A stretch of 64,000 nt of DNA from Terfezia claveryi (lineage: Eukaryota > Ascomycota > Pezizomycetes > Pezizales > Pezizaceae), in assembly GCA_015179025.1 (NCBI GenBank), contig WHUX01000199.1, positions 1 through 64,000 on the forward strand. Reading direction: 5' to 3'. A model generated the notes under the pieces. The model had not been told where the DNA came from. It saw only the letters and a program-made list of their open reading frames with translations, and ran no database searches. The position numbers were made by a program, and so were the translations under genes. Below are positions 11,506 to 22,980 of the stretch, in pieces. Each line of letters begins with the position of its first letter. The first letter of the stretch is position 1.

Positions 11506-11600
11506 GGATGGGACGGTCACTAGTGCCAAAGCTGGGTGGGACGTCCCACCCAGCTTTAGCGTCCCACAGGCGTATGGGACGTCCCACACGTGGGCGGGAC
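11506..11600. repeat. GGGACGTCCC palindrome cluster
   Basis: A perfect 30-bp palindrome at 11528-11557 (AAAGCTGGGTGGGAC then its exact complement) is followed by TGGGACGTCCCA near 11575. Single GGGACG half-sites lie on both sides. It is placed exactly where the 5'-truncated LINE fragment begins. It could be two abutting terminal repeats or a protein-binding array. Confidence 0.7.
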
Positions 11601-12060
11601 GCACCGCTCTATGGGCCAGAACATGCAGATGTGCTGGCGAAAGAAGGGGCGGAGGATCAGCATCCTGAAGAACCTCAAATAACAGAGGGAGGACTCAGAC
11701 AGGAATGGAAAAGAATGCGGGAGGCGGAGAGAAAGGTAGCTGGAACAGGAGGGGTAGGGTGGTTAGGTGGGGAAGGAAGGCAAGGCTTAACTACGTCCAT
11801 TGCAGGACGGGCAAAGGAAATCTCCAATCCTGGCGTGCAAAATTGGACGATACAGTAGATCCGACATGCCGGACATGCGGAAGACGTGTAGATACAGGCA
11901 AGCACGTAGCCTTGGGTCTGTCCACGTGGGGAAGAAATTGGGCGGAGGTGGAGTAATTGGGAAGAAATGGATGAACAGAAGCGGTGGATGAAGAAGATAA
12001 AGGAGGGGGGGAAGAACACACAGTAGATCTGGTCGAGACGTTTTCCTCGAATCTTAACCT
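11600..12060 (+). pseudogene. Tad1-like LINE 3' fragment (RNase H end and Cys cluster)
   Basis: The end of an RNase H domain (HADVLAKEGAE) is followed by KARLNYVHCRTGKGNLQSWR and a Cys/His cluster, PTCRTCGRRVDTGKHVAL. The tail is EEMDEQKRWMKKIKEGGK and DLVETFSSNLNLG. This matches the C-terminal end of the LINE copy at 13400-14860. The copy is 5'-truncated and frameshifted, which is normal for target-primed LINE insertions. Confidence 0.75.
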
Positions 12061-12194
12061 AGGTTGAAGATCAACTGTTTGTTATAGTTAGCTGGGAGGA
12101 CCATTTCTTTGGTTGGGTTTTCATGGGGGTTACCTTATAATTATAAAGAGTTCCATCTAAACGTTGCCCCGGGCAACCCTTAAGCCCGCACAGA

Positions 12195-12395
12195 GAAGAC
12201 GCAACAAGATGAAGGTAAGGGCTGTCTTCGCTCTGGCAGGGTTGGGGTAGAGTCATGGACGCGAAGGTCATGGAGGCGAGAAGGAAAGAAACCCCCTACC
12301 TCATCTTGTTGTTCTTGCCAACGAGATCGCAGTGGCTTCAGTTGGCTGATCGCGGCGTTGAATTTAGACGCAACAAGATGAAGGTAAGGTAGGTA
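12195..12395 (+). repeat. Direct repeat pair AGACGCAACAAGATGAAGG
   Basis: The word AGACGCAACAAGATGAAGGT occurs near 12197 and again near 12367. The spacer carries the related inverted word CATCTTGTTGTTCTTGCC. No gene is supported in 12060-12500. Confidence 0.6.
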
Positions 12396-12499
12396 GAGGA
12401 AAGAAAGAAAGGATGCGAAGGTTAGGGACGTAAGAAGGAGGGTTGTGGGCCTAGGATATTGTGGGCCAAGCCAATAGTTTTGTGGGCCAAGGTTGCCAC

Positions 12500-12630
12500 G
12501 GCAGTTGGAAGGCAGGGCGATTAGGCAACTGTTGTTCCGTGAGAGTACCAAACCTATAAAGGGGCGGAAAGGGGCCGTCTCATACATAGCCTTAGGCTTC
12601 ATAGACGTACAGACTTCAAAAAAAAAAAAA
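12500..12630 (+). mobile_element. SINE 3' tail, copy 1 (poly-A ended)
   Basis: The segment CTGTTGTTCCGTG ... GGCCGTCTCATA ... CATAGACGTACAG ... ends in a run of A at 12619-12630. The same words occur in the same order on the minus strand at 61128-61245. Sequence further 5' is not shared, so either this copy is a chimera or the shared part is only the 3' module. Confidence 0.6.
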
Positions 12631-12639
12631 CCAGATAGA

Positions 12640-13060
12640 CCAGCGTTGCTGTCACTCTACTGAATGTATCCTCTCTTCCTGACATTTTTCTTCTCAGACC
12701 TTTTCCTGTCCCCACCTGCCAGACCTCTCGTGGGTCGCCGTCTGGGGTTTGATCGTCTGAAGATTGTATCAGGCGTTCTCAGGCTGACGATGTCTCGATC
12801 TCAAGGCTTTTATTTGGGCCCATGAGGAGCCACCCGGAAACCCGCGTGGATTCAGGACAAGTAAGAAAGTTTGATGAGAGGTAGGATGGAACCCCATACT
12901 GTCATTACATGTGTCATTAACACTTCTGCCAGATGGCTAGTCTCATGCCAAGACCGCTACTGCTAAGATGTTCTAACGAAGATGGCCTCGAGGTCTGACT
13001 GAAGTCCGCCCTGAAGAGATAGATAGCCATTAAAAAAAAGCTTGCTAACAGCCACCCCCC
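12640..13060. other. Gap without recognisable gene
   Basis: GC-balanced sequence with no coding frame or repeat that I can support. Part may be 3' untranslated sequence of the minus-strand LINE fragment that follows. Confidence 0.4.
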
Positions 13061-13400
13061 AACTAAAAGTCTCCGTACAGGTCCAGGCATGACAAAAACC
13101 TAGCGCCTATTGTCCTTCGAGGACCGCTCCTAGCGGCCAAACGTCTATACAGGAAGCCGAAGTATGTTTACACGGCGTCCCAGTCTTCTCCGTCCTCCTC
13201 CTTAATCCAAATAGGGTGATCGAGGTCCTCCCAGTCCTTGATGCTGCCGAGGACTTGTCTTTGCTTGTGGTATAGGGGGCAGTCGAAGGTGATGTGCCAG
13301 CCGCCTTGGGTGTGATGACCGCACTGGCAGTTGCTCGAATGCCATTTGCCGACCTTGTGTAACCACTTCTTCTGTGGCCCTTTGTCTGTCTTAAGCGGAG
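13060..13400 (-). pseudogene. Tad1-like LINE 3' fragment, minus strand
   Basis: Read on the minus strand, the frame gives KTDKGPQKKWLHKVGKWH, then a Cys/His cluster (NCQCGHHTQGGWHITFDC) and PLYHKQRQVLGSIKDW, with a stop at 13168. This is the zinc-cluster tail typical of fungal Tad1-clade LINEs. It abuts the plus-strand LINE copy head to head near 13400. Confidence 0.65.
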
Positions 13401-15026
13401 AAGGAGAAATACGAGAGTACCGTATTGTCCTTCGGGAGAAAAGAAGGAGAAAAAACAACCAAGTTAAGTGTGTGAAGTGGTTAGGGGCGTTGATGGATGA
13501 AAGCCTGTCTTTTAGGGAACACTGGAGAGCAAGGATTAAGAAAGCCCGCAATCTTCTCGGCAAGTGCAATGGGATTGGAAACTCAGTGGGGGATCAGTGC
13601 AAGAAGCTGGAAGAATCTGTTCACAGGAATGATCAGGACGGTGGCACTATGGGGGGCAGAATTAGGATGGAGAGGGCAACTGGATTGGGAGAGAGAATTA
13701 GAGAACCTCCAATATCAAGCACTTCGAAAGTGCAGGGGGTCAGGGGGTCTCGAAAAGAGTTGGTCAACCAGATTGCAGGAGTGGAATCTCCTAGGATGGC
13801 AATCGAGGCTTCACATGCCAGGTTGGCAATTAAAACAATGAGAAATCATAAGACTTTGGGAGGAACGAACTTCGAGGACAACGAGGTCTAAGAAGGAAAA
13901 AAGATCTTGATAGGAAAAGTTATTCGGAAGAGAATCCTTGAGGTTGAGGAGGCTGGGGGGAATCAGGTTGGAAACGTTGGCTTCGGAGGGAGGTGTAATA
14001 AGGTCATTATCCCTTCAATTGACCTAGGACTTAGGGAAAAGTCATCAGTTAAGGAATAGAATTTGAAGATCAGTGAGGTAGGGGAAGGGGAACGGATCTT
14101 CTACACTGATGGTAGTATGTCGGAGGAGGGAAAGGTTGGAGGAGGATAGTTTGCAGCAGAGTTCGAAGGACCATAGAAGGATGCAGAGGGTTAGGGAAGT
14201 TGGCAACGGTTTGGGATGGGGAAGTAGCAGGAGTAAGAGGAGCTTTGGAGATGGCACGGAGAGATGAAAGGGTTTTGATAATGGCTGATTCACAAGCCAT
14301 GATCTTAGCAGTAAAGGGAGCTGGATCTTCAGGGGAAGCTAGGACTGAAGATCTGAAATGGATAGTGGAAGGGATTCGAGGGAGACAGGAGTTGTTAGGG
14401 GAAAATGCGGTTAGGTTAGGCTGGGTTGAGTCACATATCAGAGTATATGGCAACGAACAAGCGGACCGCCTGGCAAAACAAGGGGCTGAGGAGGAGGGAG
14501 GCGAGGTTATCACAGAAGGGGGAGTTAAGCAGGCTTGGGACAGAAAGAGGCAGGCAAACCGCAGAGCGGCAGGCACAGGAATGGGCAGGGTTTTGAAGTG
14601 GAATAGGAAAGCACGGCTGAATTATGTGCACTGCAGAACCGGGAAAGGCAAGCTACAGGTGTGGAGAAATATTTTAGATCCCATGGTAGACACGTTGCAT
14701 TAATCTGTCCATCTGGGGAATGGATCGGAAGAAAGTGGAGTTCGTGGGAACAGGTAAATGAGAAGGGTCGATGGTTAAGGAAAATTAAAGACAAGGATAA
14801 GGAGGTGTTCGAGGACCTGGTTGAGACTTTCTTTTCTAAGCTCGACCTCAGATGAGAGGGTGACTTATTTAGTGGCGGAAGAGACACATATTATGGAGTT
14901 TTCTTTTGTTCTTTCTTAGGCTCGGGAAGGCGGACTCGCTTCTTGTACCGAAAGCTTAGGTCGAACCTTCAAAAGGGAGGCTTCGGGACCCCGTCATGAT
15001 CTATGGTCGATCGCGGGTATAGATTT

Positions 15027-15056
<30 letters not shown>
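13400..15056 (+). pseudogene. Tad1-like LINE, 5'-truncated, with A-tail
   Basis: Begins in the RT C-terminal region (VKCVKWLGALMDESLSFREH, then a frameshift to FTGMIRTVALWGAELGWRG). It continues into an RNase H domain with the acidic residues visible: FYTDGSMSEE near 14100, ADSQAMILAVK near 14284 and GNEQADRLAK near 14450. It ends with YVHCRTGKGKLQVWR and a DKEVFEDLVETFFSKL tail, stop near 14853. A 3' UTR follows and then poly-T/poly-A, with about 23 A at 15033-15056. Several frameshifts make it nonfunctional. Confidence 0.8.
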
Positions 15057-15057
<1 letters not shown>

Positions 15058-15281
15058 GGTCTGTCCTAAGCAATGTATAGACGGATAGGGAGTGTCGATT
15101 CCACTCCGAATAAACTACCGCAACAAAATAAATTTAGTATTCCTAACTCTACGTCAGGGGGCTGCGCCCTCCAACGTATCATAAATAAATCTCGGGGAAG
15201 TCACGCACCGAGAACAAACAAAACGAAAACACACGAAGTCCCTATTAAAAAAAATTAAAAAAAAACTCCGTGAACCATCAC

Positions 15282-15893
15282 TTATCCTTCCACAACCACA
15301 CCTTTCCTCTCCAGGCCTCCATGACTCAAAGCAAAATAAATACACTCCACCACGATCGAATGACTATCCATCCATCGCTGCCTGTCTCAGCCCATCCTAT
15401 CAAATAGTATCAATATTTCTTCACTCATCTCAAATAACGCACCATCGTATCTAAGCATTTTCCAGCTCTTCCCTGTCGTAACAAAACCAAATATCTCACC
15501 CACACCATTATTATCATCATGGCAAGCAAACATTGCTTCATGGCCTGGCCGAGGGAAGATCGCTTTGCCTCCACTATAAGGATAAAGTCTTCTCTTCTCA
15601 CTTGAATAAGATCCGCAATAACAAATCTCCCTTCCCTGCCCATCCTACTGTACCATTTGTAGAAACACTTTCTTTCTCAGACAGTAGCCGTACACTTTTG
15701 CGTCCCGTCCTCAGGATAAAAGATTCGAGTATAGACTAACGATAGCATAAATCAAGTGATTGATATTAGGCTCTTTGAAATCCGGATCCGCTTCGGTAGG
15801 AGAATTTAAGAGATAAAGGAGGGAGGTATAGGCAGCAGTGAGATCCAAAAGTCCACTGAAGGATAATACGAATGAGCGAAGTGAGATTGTCAC
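15282..15893 (-). pseudogene. Broken fungal PD-(D/E)XK-like protein gene
   Basis: Minus-strand frames join as follows: an N-terminal part (SLLYLLNSPTEADPDFKEPN), a middle part (STNGTVGWAGKGD then FVIADLIQVRREDFILIVEAKR), and a C-terminal part (GEIFGFVTTGKSWKMLRYDG, then SIVVECIYFALSHGG). The stop TAA is at 15282-15284. The D...(I)VEAK pattern suggests a PD-(D/E)XK nuclease-like fold; from memory, similar proteins are expanded in fungi. At least two frameshifts and one TGA break it, and no ATG start is evident. Function is inferred from the motif only. Confidence 0.5.
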
Positions 15894-16030
15894 GTAGAGA
15901 AGAGTATATAGAAGTGAAGAGATGTGTTGTTATATGATTGTTGTATCTCTATCCAACAGGAAACGAACGAGATATATATACATGAATGAACGTACATAAG
16001 AAAGTGAAGAAGAAGAAGGACATATGAGTA

Positions 16031-16232
16031 GCACGCAATGCCTGTGAAGGCCGAAGCACGCAATGCCTGTGAAGGCCGATGCTTGCCATATGATCTGCAG
16101 GCCAGAGCACGCAATGCCTGTGAAGGCCGAAGCACGCAATGCCTGAGAAGGCCGTTGCTTGCCATAAGATCTGCAGGTCGAAGGTTGCTGCCGTTGCTTG
16201 CCTTAAGATCTGCAGGCCGAAGATCGCTGCGT
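16031..16232 (+). repeat. Compound ~25-bp tandem repeat
   Basis: AGCACGCAATGCCTGTGAAG GCCGA units (four) alternate with TGCTTGCCATAWGATCTGCAG units (three). Uncertain relation to the neighbouring genes. Sequence between 15900 and 16030 shows nothing else I can name. Confidence 0.8.
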
Positions 16233-16344
16233 GTGGAATAGCAAGGCATGGGCGGAATGAATGAATGTACGGCATTCAATCACTAACAGAGAACCTTCAA
16301 CATTTATTAGCACTACCAGCAACAAACTCTGACTATTAAAATAC

Positions 16345-16538
16345 TGTAAGGACCAAACGTCATCAATTCTGCTTGAACATGCCTGGAGATCGTCCGTCAG
16401 GCACGAACTCCCGTCTATCTACATGAGGGAGGCTCTCTGGTCCTTCCCTTTTGGTCCATCGTCTAACTAATCTAGTCTATGCGTGCTGATCTAGTCTAAA
16501 TGTGTCTATGCTAGCCTCTTTGGTAAGGTACCCTTACA
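16345..16538 (-). repeat. Element D 3' LTR
   Basis: 194 bp. Immediately inside it, on the element's sense strand, lies a polypurine tract (AAAGGGGGGGAAC, complement of 16539-16551). Confidence 0.93.
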
Positions 16539-16811
16539 GTTCCCCCCCTTTGAAAGAAGAGGGCTCCGTCCTCTGATACAGGTTTCAATCCTCGACATGC
16601 GGTAAGCAGAGTACAACAAATTCCTTCACTCAAAGTCACCTCATATCTCATCAAAGAAACGTTTTGCTTTCCTTGTCCTCTCCGAACATCGCACCTTTGT
16701 CTCGACTCCTGCTTTTGCCTCCATACCTTGCATCATTTCTGCTCCGTCAATCCTCAGAGTGTCCTGCTCTTCTTCATGGGGCCAGGTTCTTTGTGAAGGA
16801 TTCATCCGCTC

Positions 16812-17414
16812 CTAATGTTCTTTCACCAACTTTAGCCATCCAATACAATCCTCTTCCATTTCCCATTCTGGGTCCGAGTTATCTTTGTATATCACTAGGT
16901 ATTCCTTCTTGCCCCCCAACTCTCTATTCCCTGCAATTCTTACCGCCTTCCTTCTTCTCTCAACTATTCCTCCTTCCTCCTCTAGGTTCTCTTCTCTAGC
17001 AGCCATGTTGTCTCCTTCTCTCTGTGTATATTTTCTCAAGTATTCCACCGATATTACATCATGCATCTTTGATCCGTCAGGGACTTTAATTCTGTATGCC
17101 CTAGGAGTTACCATCTCCACTATTCTAACCAGTTGGGATGTGGGATCTAGTTTGTTCTTCCTGTTGAAAACTCTGCCATACATCAGTCTTGCTATCTCAT
17201 TGGGTTGAAATGAGATAGGAGTGTGTCGTGTATCAAAAAAGTATTTCTGTGACTGTTGTGCCGTTTTGAGGGCAGATATCGCCATATCCCGCTGCTCTCT
17301 CATCTCTCTCGCTCGGTCTTCCACTGTCATCGAGTGGGTGGATGGGGGTATTGACACATCTCCAAATGTCCTTGGTGTTGTTATATATAACAGTTCAAAG
17401 GGTGACTTTCCCAT
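16812..17414 (-). pseudogene. Element D integrase C-terminus and chromodomain
   Basis: A 200-codon open frame begins MGKSPFELLYITTPRTFGD, the GPY/F-side of a gypsy integrase. It runs through LMYGRVFNRKNKLDPTSQL and MVTPRAYRIKVPDGS and ends in a chromodomain-like segment (GGKKEYLVIYKDNSDPEWEM). The segment is uninterrupted, but the whole polyprotein is broken elsewhere. Confidence 0.85.
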
Positions 17415-18110
17415 TATTGAGTGGGCATTGAGTTGTAGGCGAATTCGATTGCAGGGAGGAGATCCACCCAGCTCGTTGATGGGAGTTCCAATATCATAAT
17501 TCTCAGCATTCCCTCTATTGTTCTGTTGGTTCTTTCTGACTGTCCGTCTGCCTGAGGGTGGTAAGCTGTCGTCAATGCAACTTTGGTACTTATATGTGCC
17601 ATCAAGGTTTTCCAGAATGAGCTGATGAATCGGCGGTCACGATCGCTAATAATTTTTTTCGGGACACTCCATACAGGATATACGTACTCAAAGTACAATC
17701 TTGCAAACTGTTCAGCTGTAGAGTTCTTTTTACATGTCAGCAGCATCACTGCTTTTGTAAGCTTGTCTGTGATTGTTGCAAGTGAGTCTCGTCCCCAATG
17801 TGGAGGTAAGGCCTCGATGAAGTCTATACAAATGACTTCTAACGGGCCTATGGGACTGAAATCGGATTTAAGGTGCCTGGTTTTTTCGATATATCCAATT
17901 TCACCCGTTGACATGTCTTGCAGGATTTGCAGTATGTCTTCACATTTCTATTTATTGTGGGCCAGAAGAAATGCCTCTTTGCATACTCGAGAGCTCTTCT
18001 GGTCTCTGAGTGTCCTAGCTCGTCATGTATTCTCCTCAGGGCTTCATCTCTTTTCTGCTTCAGTATACATATTAGTACTTCTCCCCTAACTCTCTAATCA
18101 AGATGCCTCC
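17414..18110 (-). pseudogene. Element D integrase core
   Basis: rve core on the minus strand with the three acidic residues visible: ICIDFIEALPPHWG (D), KIISDRDRRFISSFW (D) and HPQADGQSERTNR (E). A Cys-containing zinc segment lies upstream (17900-18060) and is interrupted by stops. The core inserts cDNA into the genome in active relatives. Confidence 0.85.
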
Positions 18111-18116
18111 TTCTGT

Positions 18117-19063
18117 TCACCGAAACCTGGGCCCTGGATTCTCTTGTTCAACTCTTCCCAACTGCACTTCCACAGTCACACTCTGAACATCTTCCAAGGG
18201 TTCCGGTTGTATAAAGGAGTCATGCCAATGTCCCACAAAATCTTCATCTTCCTCGTACAACTTCGAGAGCCCCTTCCATATCTTATCTTGTAGCCAGGCC
18301 ATTGATTGAAAACATGTGGCTATTGGAAAGCGTGATAAGGGGTCTACATTTAAGTGAGTTAAGATAGGTCTGTAAATAATCTTTATCTTCATTCTATATG
18401 GGTTTAACAGTATAGCCTATTAGTGTATACGCGAGTTCGATGATTGTTTGATGTTCCACAGCCATTGTAGAGTGTGGTGGTCCGTTACCACTGTCAAAGA
18501 GTCACATCCATCCAGGTAGTGAGATAACTTGCAAAAACACTAGTATACTCATAAACATTCCAACTCTGACGCTGAGTAGTTTTTCTCTGCTGGGGTGAGG
18601 CATCTTGATATGAATAAGATTGGGTGTTGTTTTCCTTTGAATTCTTGTTGCAGTGTTCCTCCTATACCTTTGCCAGAGGCATCTGTATATAGAAAGAAAG
18701 GTTTCGAGAAATCGAGATATATTAATACTAGAGCCGAACTGAGTCTCCTCTTCAATTCTTTGAAGGCCATCTTCCTTACTTCTATTATCTCCACTGGTCT
18801 TTTCCTATCTCTCTTGCTCTTGCTTTTATCTCATTGGGTTCTAGTTTCAGTTGTTTCTTCAATCTGTTCGTGTCTGGTTTCTGCTTCCCATCCTCTCCAT
18901 ATTTCAATGATGAGGTCAAGGGTTCTACGATATGTGCGAATCTCAGAATGAACTGTCGGTAGTACAAGAACTGGCCTAGAATCTGTCTCAGCTGTTTCAC
19001 CATTTTTGGGAAGGGTAATGCCGTTACTGCCTCCGTCTTTGCCAATAGGGTTCTCAGTCCCAG
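18117..19063 (-). pseudogene. Element D RNase H and RT C-terminal part
   Basis: Minus-strand fragments give the RT connection (FPKMVKQLRQILGQFLYYRQ) and RNase H: FLYTDASGKGIGGTLQQEF, and LTPAEKNYSASELECL. A damaged C-terminal part follows, at 18117-18392. The frame is cut at 19063 by element E and resumes at 24765. Confidence 0.85.
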
Positions 19064-19452
19064 TGTCACAGCGTTAATTTACTTGCAAGGTATTTGACAC
19101 TCGAACAGGCTTGTTCGAGTGTCAGCATAGTATTTGACACCGAACAGACTTGTTGGAGTGTCTTAATACTAGAAGGGATTAGAGAGGTGGATCACGAAGT
19201 ATCACCTGTGATCACAGGTGACGTCAAGTTAGTCGGGCGCCACTCCTTTGGCCACGGCAATCGTGTATATAGGAAGCCGTAATTGTCGTTTCTTGTTCTT
19301 GTTCCTTACGCAATGTCTTGTATTATAACCTTGGTAATACAGACTCTGCCTTTTGTCTTGATACTTCAATCTACAGTTATAGTCTCATCTTCGTGCGCTC
19401 CTTGGAGTCACGTCTTTAGTTATAGCCACAGCCAACGACTTACGCCATTTCA
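19064..19452 (+). repeat. Element E 5' LTR
   Basis: Contains a 12-bp-arm palindrome (GACACTCGAACA...TGTTCGAGTGTC, near 19089-19116), a second degenerate copy near 19137, and the 20-bp perfect palindrome TCACCTGTGATCACAGGTGA near 19201. A TATA box (TATATA, 19266-19271) follows, with the word ACGCAATGT 42 bp downstream. Confidence 0.93.
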
Positions 19453-19465
19453 CTACGTTGCATCG
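19453..19465 (+). promoter_or_regulatory. Element E primer-binding site, self-priming type
   Basis: CTACGTTGCATCG lies immediately after the 5' LTR. It does not start with TGG as a tRNA-primed site would. ACGTTGCAT (19455-19463) is the exact complement of ATGCAACGT at 24620-24628 in the 3' LTR, 42 bp after the TATA box. This resembles the Tf1 arrangement, in which the first bases of the RNA prime their own copying. Confidence 0.6.
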
Positions 19466-19500
19466 ATACACTCCACTGAGCGCAACCCTAGCTATGAACA

Positions 19501-20705
19501 ATGACTCAGCCCGTTGTTGAATTGCCGGCCGCTATTGTCGACCTAGTTCCTCGTTTGCGAACTGCATTGAATTCAGCAAACCAGGATTACACCGGAATAC
19601 TCAATGAAACTATTACCCTATTAGATCAGCTATTAGGGCTACCAGACCGACGACAAGATGTCGTAAGATTACGAACCCAAGTAACGAACTTAATGAATCA
19701 ACTCACGGCACGGCAACAAGAAGACACAACCTTACGCACAGCCACTTAAGAGTTACAAAATGAAGTAACTACTCAAGAGACAGTGATTAATGAGCTTCGA
19801 ATGCAGTTGGAAGATATGAGGGCTATCAATGTGACTTTGGCTCGGTTACAACTAGGAGAAGGAGGGGGTCGTTCAGAGAAGATACCCAACCCAGAAAAAT
19901 TCTCTGGAAAAGACCAAATAAGCTGCGTCCTTTCCTCACCCAACTACGACTAAAGGCTGCTACTTATAGTGATGAACAAGCAAAACTTCGACTAGCAGTA
20001 AATTTCTTAGCTGAAGATGCCCTAGATCAGGTTACCCCTTACATTGAAAACGATACGGTGAACTTAACCAACCTAGCAGCACTTATTACCATTCTTGAAA
20101 ATACGTTCGGCGATCCAAATCGAGTAGCCAACGCAGAGTACAAACTACAAACGATGATTCAGGGGGCCAGGGAGTTCGCTGCTTATTTTACCGAATTCCA
20201 ATAATATGCAGCTGAAACGAGTTGGGGTAATACGGCTAAGTTGGCAGCTCTAAAGCGTGGACTTTCCTACCAACTACAACAAGATCTCCTCACCATACAT
20301 CCTGAGCCCACGGAGTTTAACGAGTATATGGAAGTCTGCCAAAGGCTAGATACTCGTCGCCGCGTGCTACAAATCCAAATGCATAATCGTATTGGACCAA
20401 CGCCCCGAATGATATCATGCCCTACCGCTCCCGCTCCAGTTAACCCCCAAATAGTTCAAACTCCCTCTACCTCAACAGCTACGGGTACTCACCCTGGGCC
20501 TATGGATTTGTCTGCAGGAAGGAAGAAGATATCTCCGGAGGAAAAAGCAAAGAGAATGGCTGAAGGAAGGTGCTATTATTATGGAAGAATGGGACATGGA
20601 GTCAGAACTTGCCCACACGTACAAAAACGTACTCTACAAGCTGCCGAAATGGTTATGGAAACCACGAATAAGGGACTAGAAGTTGGGGAACAGGCAAAAG
20701 AGTAG
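19501..20705 (+). pseudogene. Element E gag
   Basis: ATG at 19501. A coiled-coil-like N-terminus (LRTQVTNLMNQLTARQQEDT) is followed by a capsid-like retrotransposon gag segment (LRPFLTQLRLKAATYSDEQA, AREFAAYFTEFQ) and a Pro-rich linker. The zinc knuckle is damaged: GRCYYYGRMGHGVRTCPH has Tyr at the second Cys position of CX2CX4HX4C. Stops at 19747 and near 20203, plus a frameshift near 19920, break it. Confidence 0.85.
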
Positions 20706-20734
20706 CCTCACCTCAGAGGGATGGCACTGAGCTG

Positions 20735-22980
20735 AGGCAGAATAAATTTCTGGACTCTTTAAGCATTTCCAGTTCGTCTTTGCAGTCTTCGGAGGAAGAG
20801 TTTTTGGATGGGAATCACCTTGTAGTTAGTTGCGAATTAAATGACAATGGTTCCAGAATCCTTACTCATGCCCTGATAGACTGCGGAGCAATGGGTTATG
20901 CATTTATAGACCAGGAATTTGCAAGCCATCATCAACTCCCTCTTTATAAACTCAATAATCCCCAACACTAGAAGTTATTAATGGGCGACCAATTGAGTCA
21001 GGGACAATCACACACATTAGCAAGCTAAAGCTAATAATTGATCAGCACCAAGAGGAACTCCCACTGTTTATTACCAAACTAGGCCACTACCCCATAGTAT
21101 TAGGACTTCTATGGCTACGACGTCATGATGTGAATATCCGTTTCGCTAAGAACACTATTACTTTCGACTCTGATTTTTGCCTCCACCGTTGTTGTGAAAA
21201 ACCCTCGACCATAAAGGGTATCTCAATTCCAGTTCCAGAAAACCCTCGAATTGCCCTCATTGCAGGATCAACCTTTAGTCGCCTAGTTAAAAAAGCAAAG
21301 CAGGTGGAAACAGCCTTTCGGACAACTATCTACGAGCTTAATATGGCTTTAAAAGATCCTGAACAACAACCTAAGATGGAGGAGGATAAGATCAAGGAAT
21401 TAGTGCCTTCTGAATACCACGAATTTCTCCCATTATTTAAGAAGGCTATTGCGGAAATCCTTCCCCCCCATCGACCTTACGACCATAAAATTCCTCTTAA
21501 AGAAGGATTTACTCCCCCTTTTGGACCTCTATACTCCCTATCAAAACCAGAGTTAGAGGCTCTTAAAGTATGGCTGGAAGAAAACCTGTCCAAAGGATTT
21601 ATTCGTGCCTCTTCATCTCTGCAGGTGCACCCATCTTATTTGTTAAGAAGAAGGATGGGTCCTTACGTCTTTGTGTGGATTATCGTGGTCTTAATGATGG
21701 TACTATCAAGAACCGATACCCACTACCCCTTATACGAGAGACTTTGACTAGACTTTCTAAGGCATGATGCTATACGGCTCTTGACATTAGAAGCGCCTAC
21801 AACCTCATCCGGATGGTGGAAGGAGAGGAATGGAAAACAGCGTTCCGAACTCGTTATGGCTTATACGAGACCTTAGTTATGCCTTTCGGCCTCACAAATG
21901 CTCCTGCCAGCTTCCAACATTTTATTAATGATGTTCTCCATCCCTTCCTTGACAATTTCTGTATGGCTTATCTTGATGACATTTTAATATATAGCGATAC
22001 CCTCGAAGAACACCGAACACATGTTACCAAGGTATTGCAAGCTCTCCAAAAAGCCGGCCTCTACCTAAAACCCGAAAAGTGTGAATTTATAAGACCATGG
22101 TCCACTACCTGGGCATGATTATCTCAGCAGAAGGGATACAAATGGATCCAACTAAAGTTAAGGCAGTAATGGACTGGGAATCCCCAATTAACCTTCATGA
22201 TGCTCGTGCTTTTCTAGGATTCGCCAATTTTTATCGCCGGTTTATCAAAGACTTCTCCAAGATTGTAGCCCCTATCGTGAAACTAACAAAAAAAAATACA
22301 ACCTGGCATTGGAGCGAAGAATGCCAGAAGGCGTTCCAAAACCTTAAAACAGCGTTTACTTCCGCTCCCGTTCTTCAGCATTTTGATCCCGACCGTGAAA
22401 TTATAGTAGAAACAGATGCATCAGACTACGTTTCTGCTGGAATTCTTTCGCAATATGAGATAATAACATACTTCACCCTGTTGCTTATTTCTCTAAGAAG
22501 CACTCACCAACTGAATGCAACTATGAGATTTATGACAAGGAATTAATGGCTATTATCCGATGCTTCGAAGAATGGCGAGCTGAATTGGAATCCACCCCCC
22601 ATCTAATTAAAGTACTCTCAGATCACAAAAATCTAGAATACTTTATGTCAACAAAGCTCCTCAACCGCCGGCAAGCTCGATGGTCAGAATTTCTCTCCCG
22701 CTTCAACTTCAAGATAGTTTACCGTCCAGGTAAAGCAGGGGGAAAACCAGATGCATTAACAAGAAGGTCAGGAGACCTTCCAAAGGAAGGAGATGAACGT
22801 ATAAGGTTTCAAAATCAAGTCGTTCTCAAACCTCACAATTTAACAATCAATGCGACAGTAGAAGAGCTAGGACTAGAAGACTTGTTTAATAGAGGTTTTG
22901 AAGTTGATCCACTGCCAAGGAAGATATTAGTTAAGCTGCAACAAGGAGAGAAGCGATCTAAGGACATCTCGCTAGCCGAA
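20735..22980 (+). pseudogene. Element E protease, RT and RNase H
   Basis: The aspartic protease site reads ALIDCGAMGYAFID (DCG instead of DSG/DTG). RT motifs: [60 protein letters not shown] and the catalytic [12 protein letters not shown] near 21966. RNase [20 protein letters not shown] and [10 protein letters not shown]. Two or three frameshifts and stops make it defective. Confidence 0.9.

Noticed and set aside
13331..13569. Single long gene across 13168-13891 on either strand
   Set aside because: Two LINE fragments in opposite orientation meet here; the overlapping frames are partly shadows.
16664..17208. Plus-strand frames over 16664-17500
   Set aside because: Shadows of the element D integrase/chromodomain, which is clear on the minus strand.
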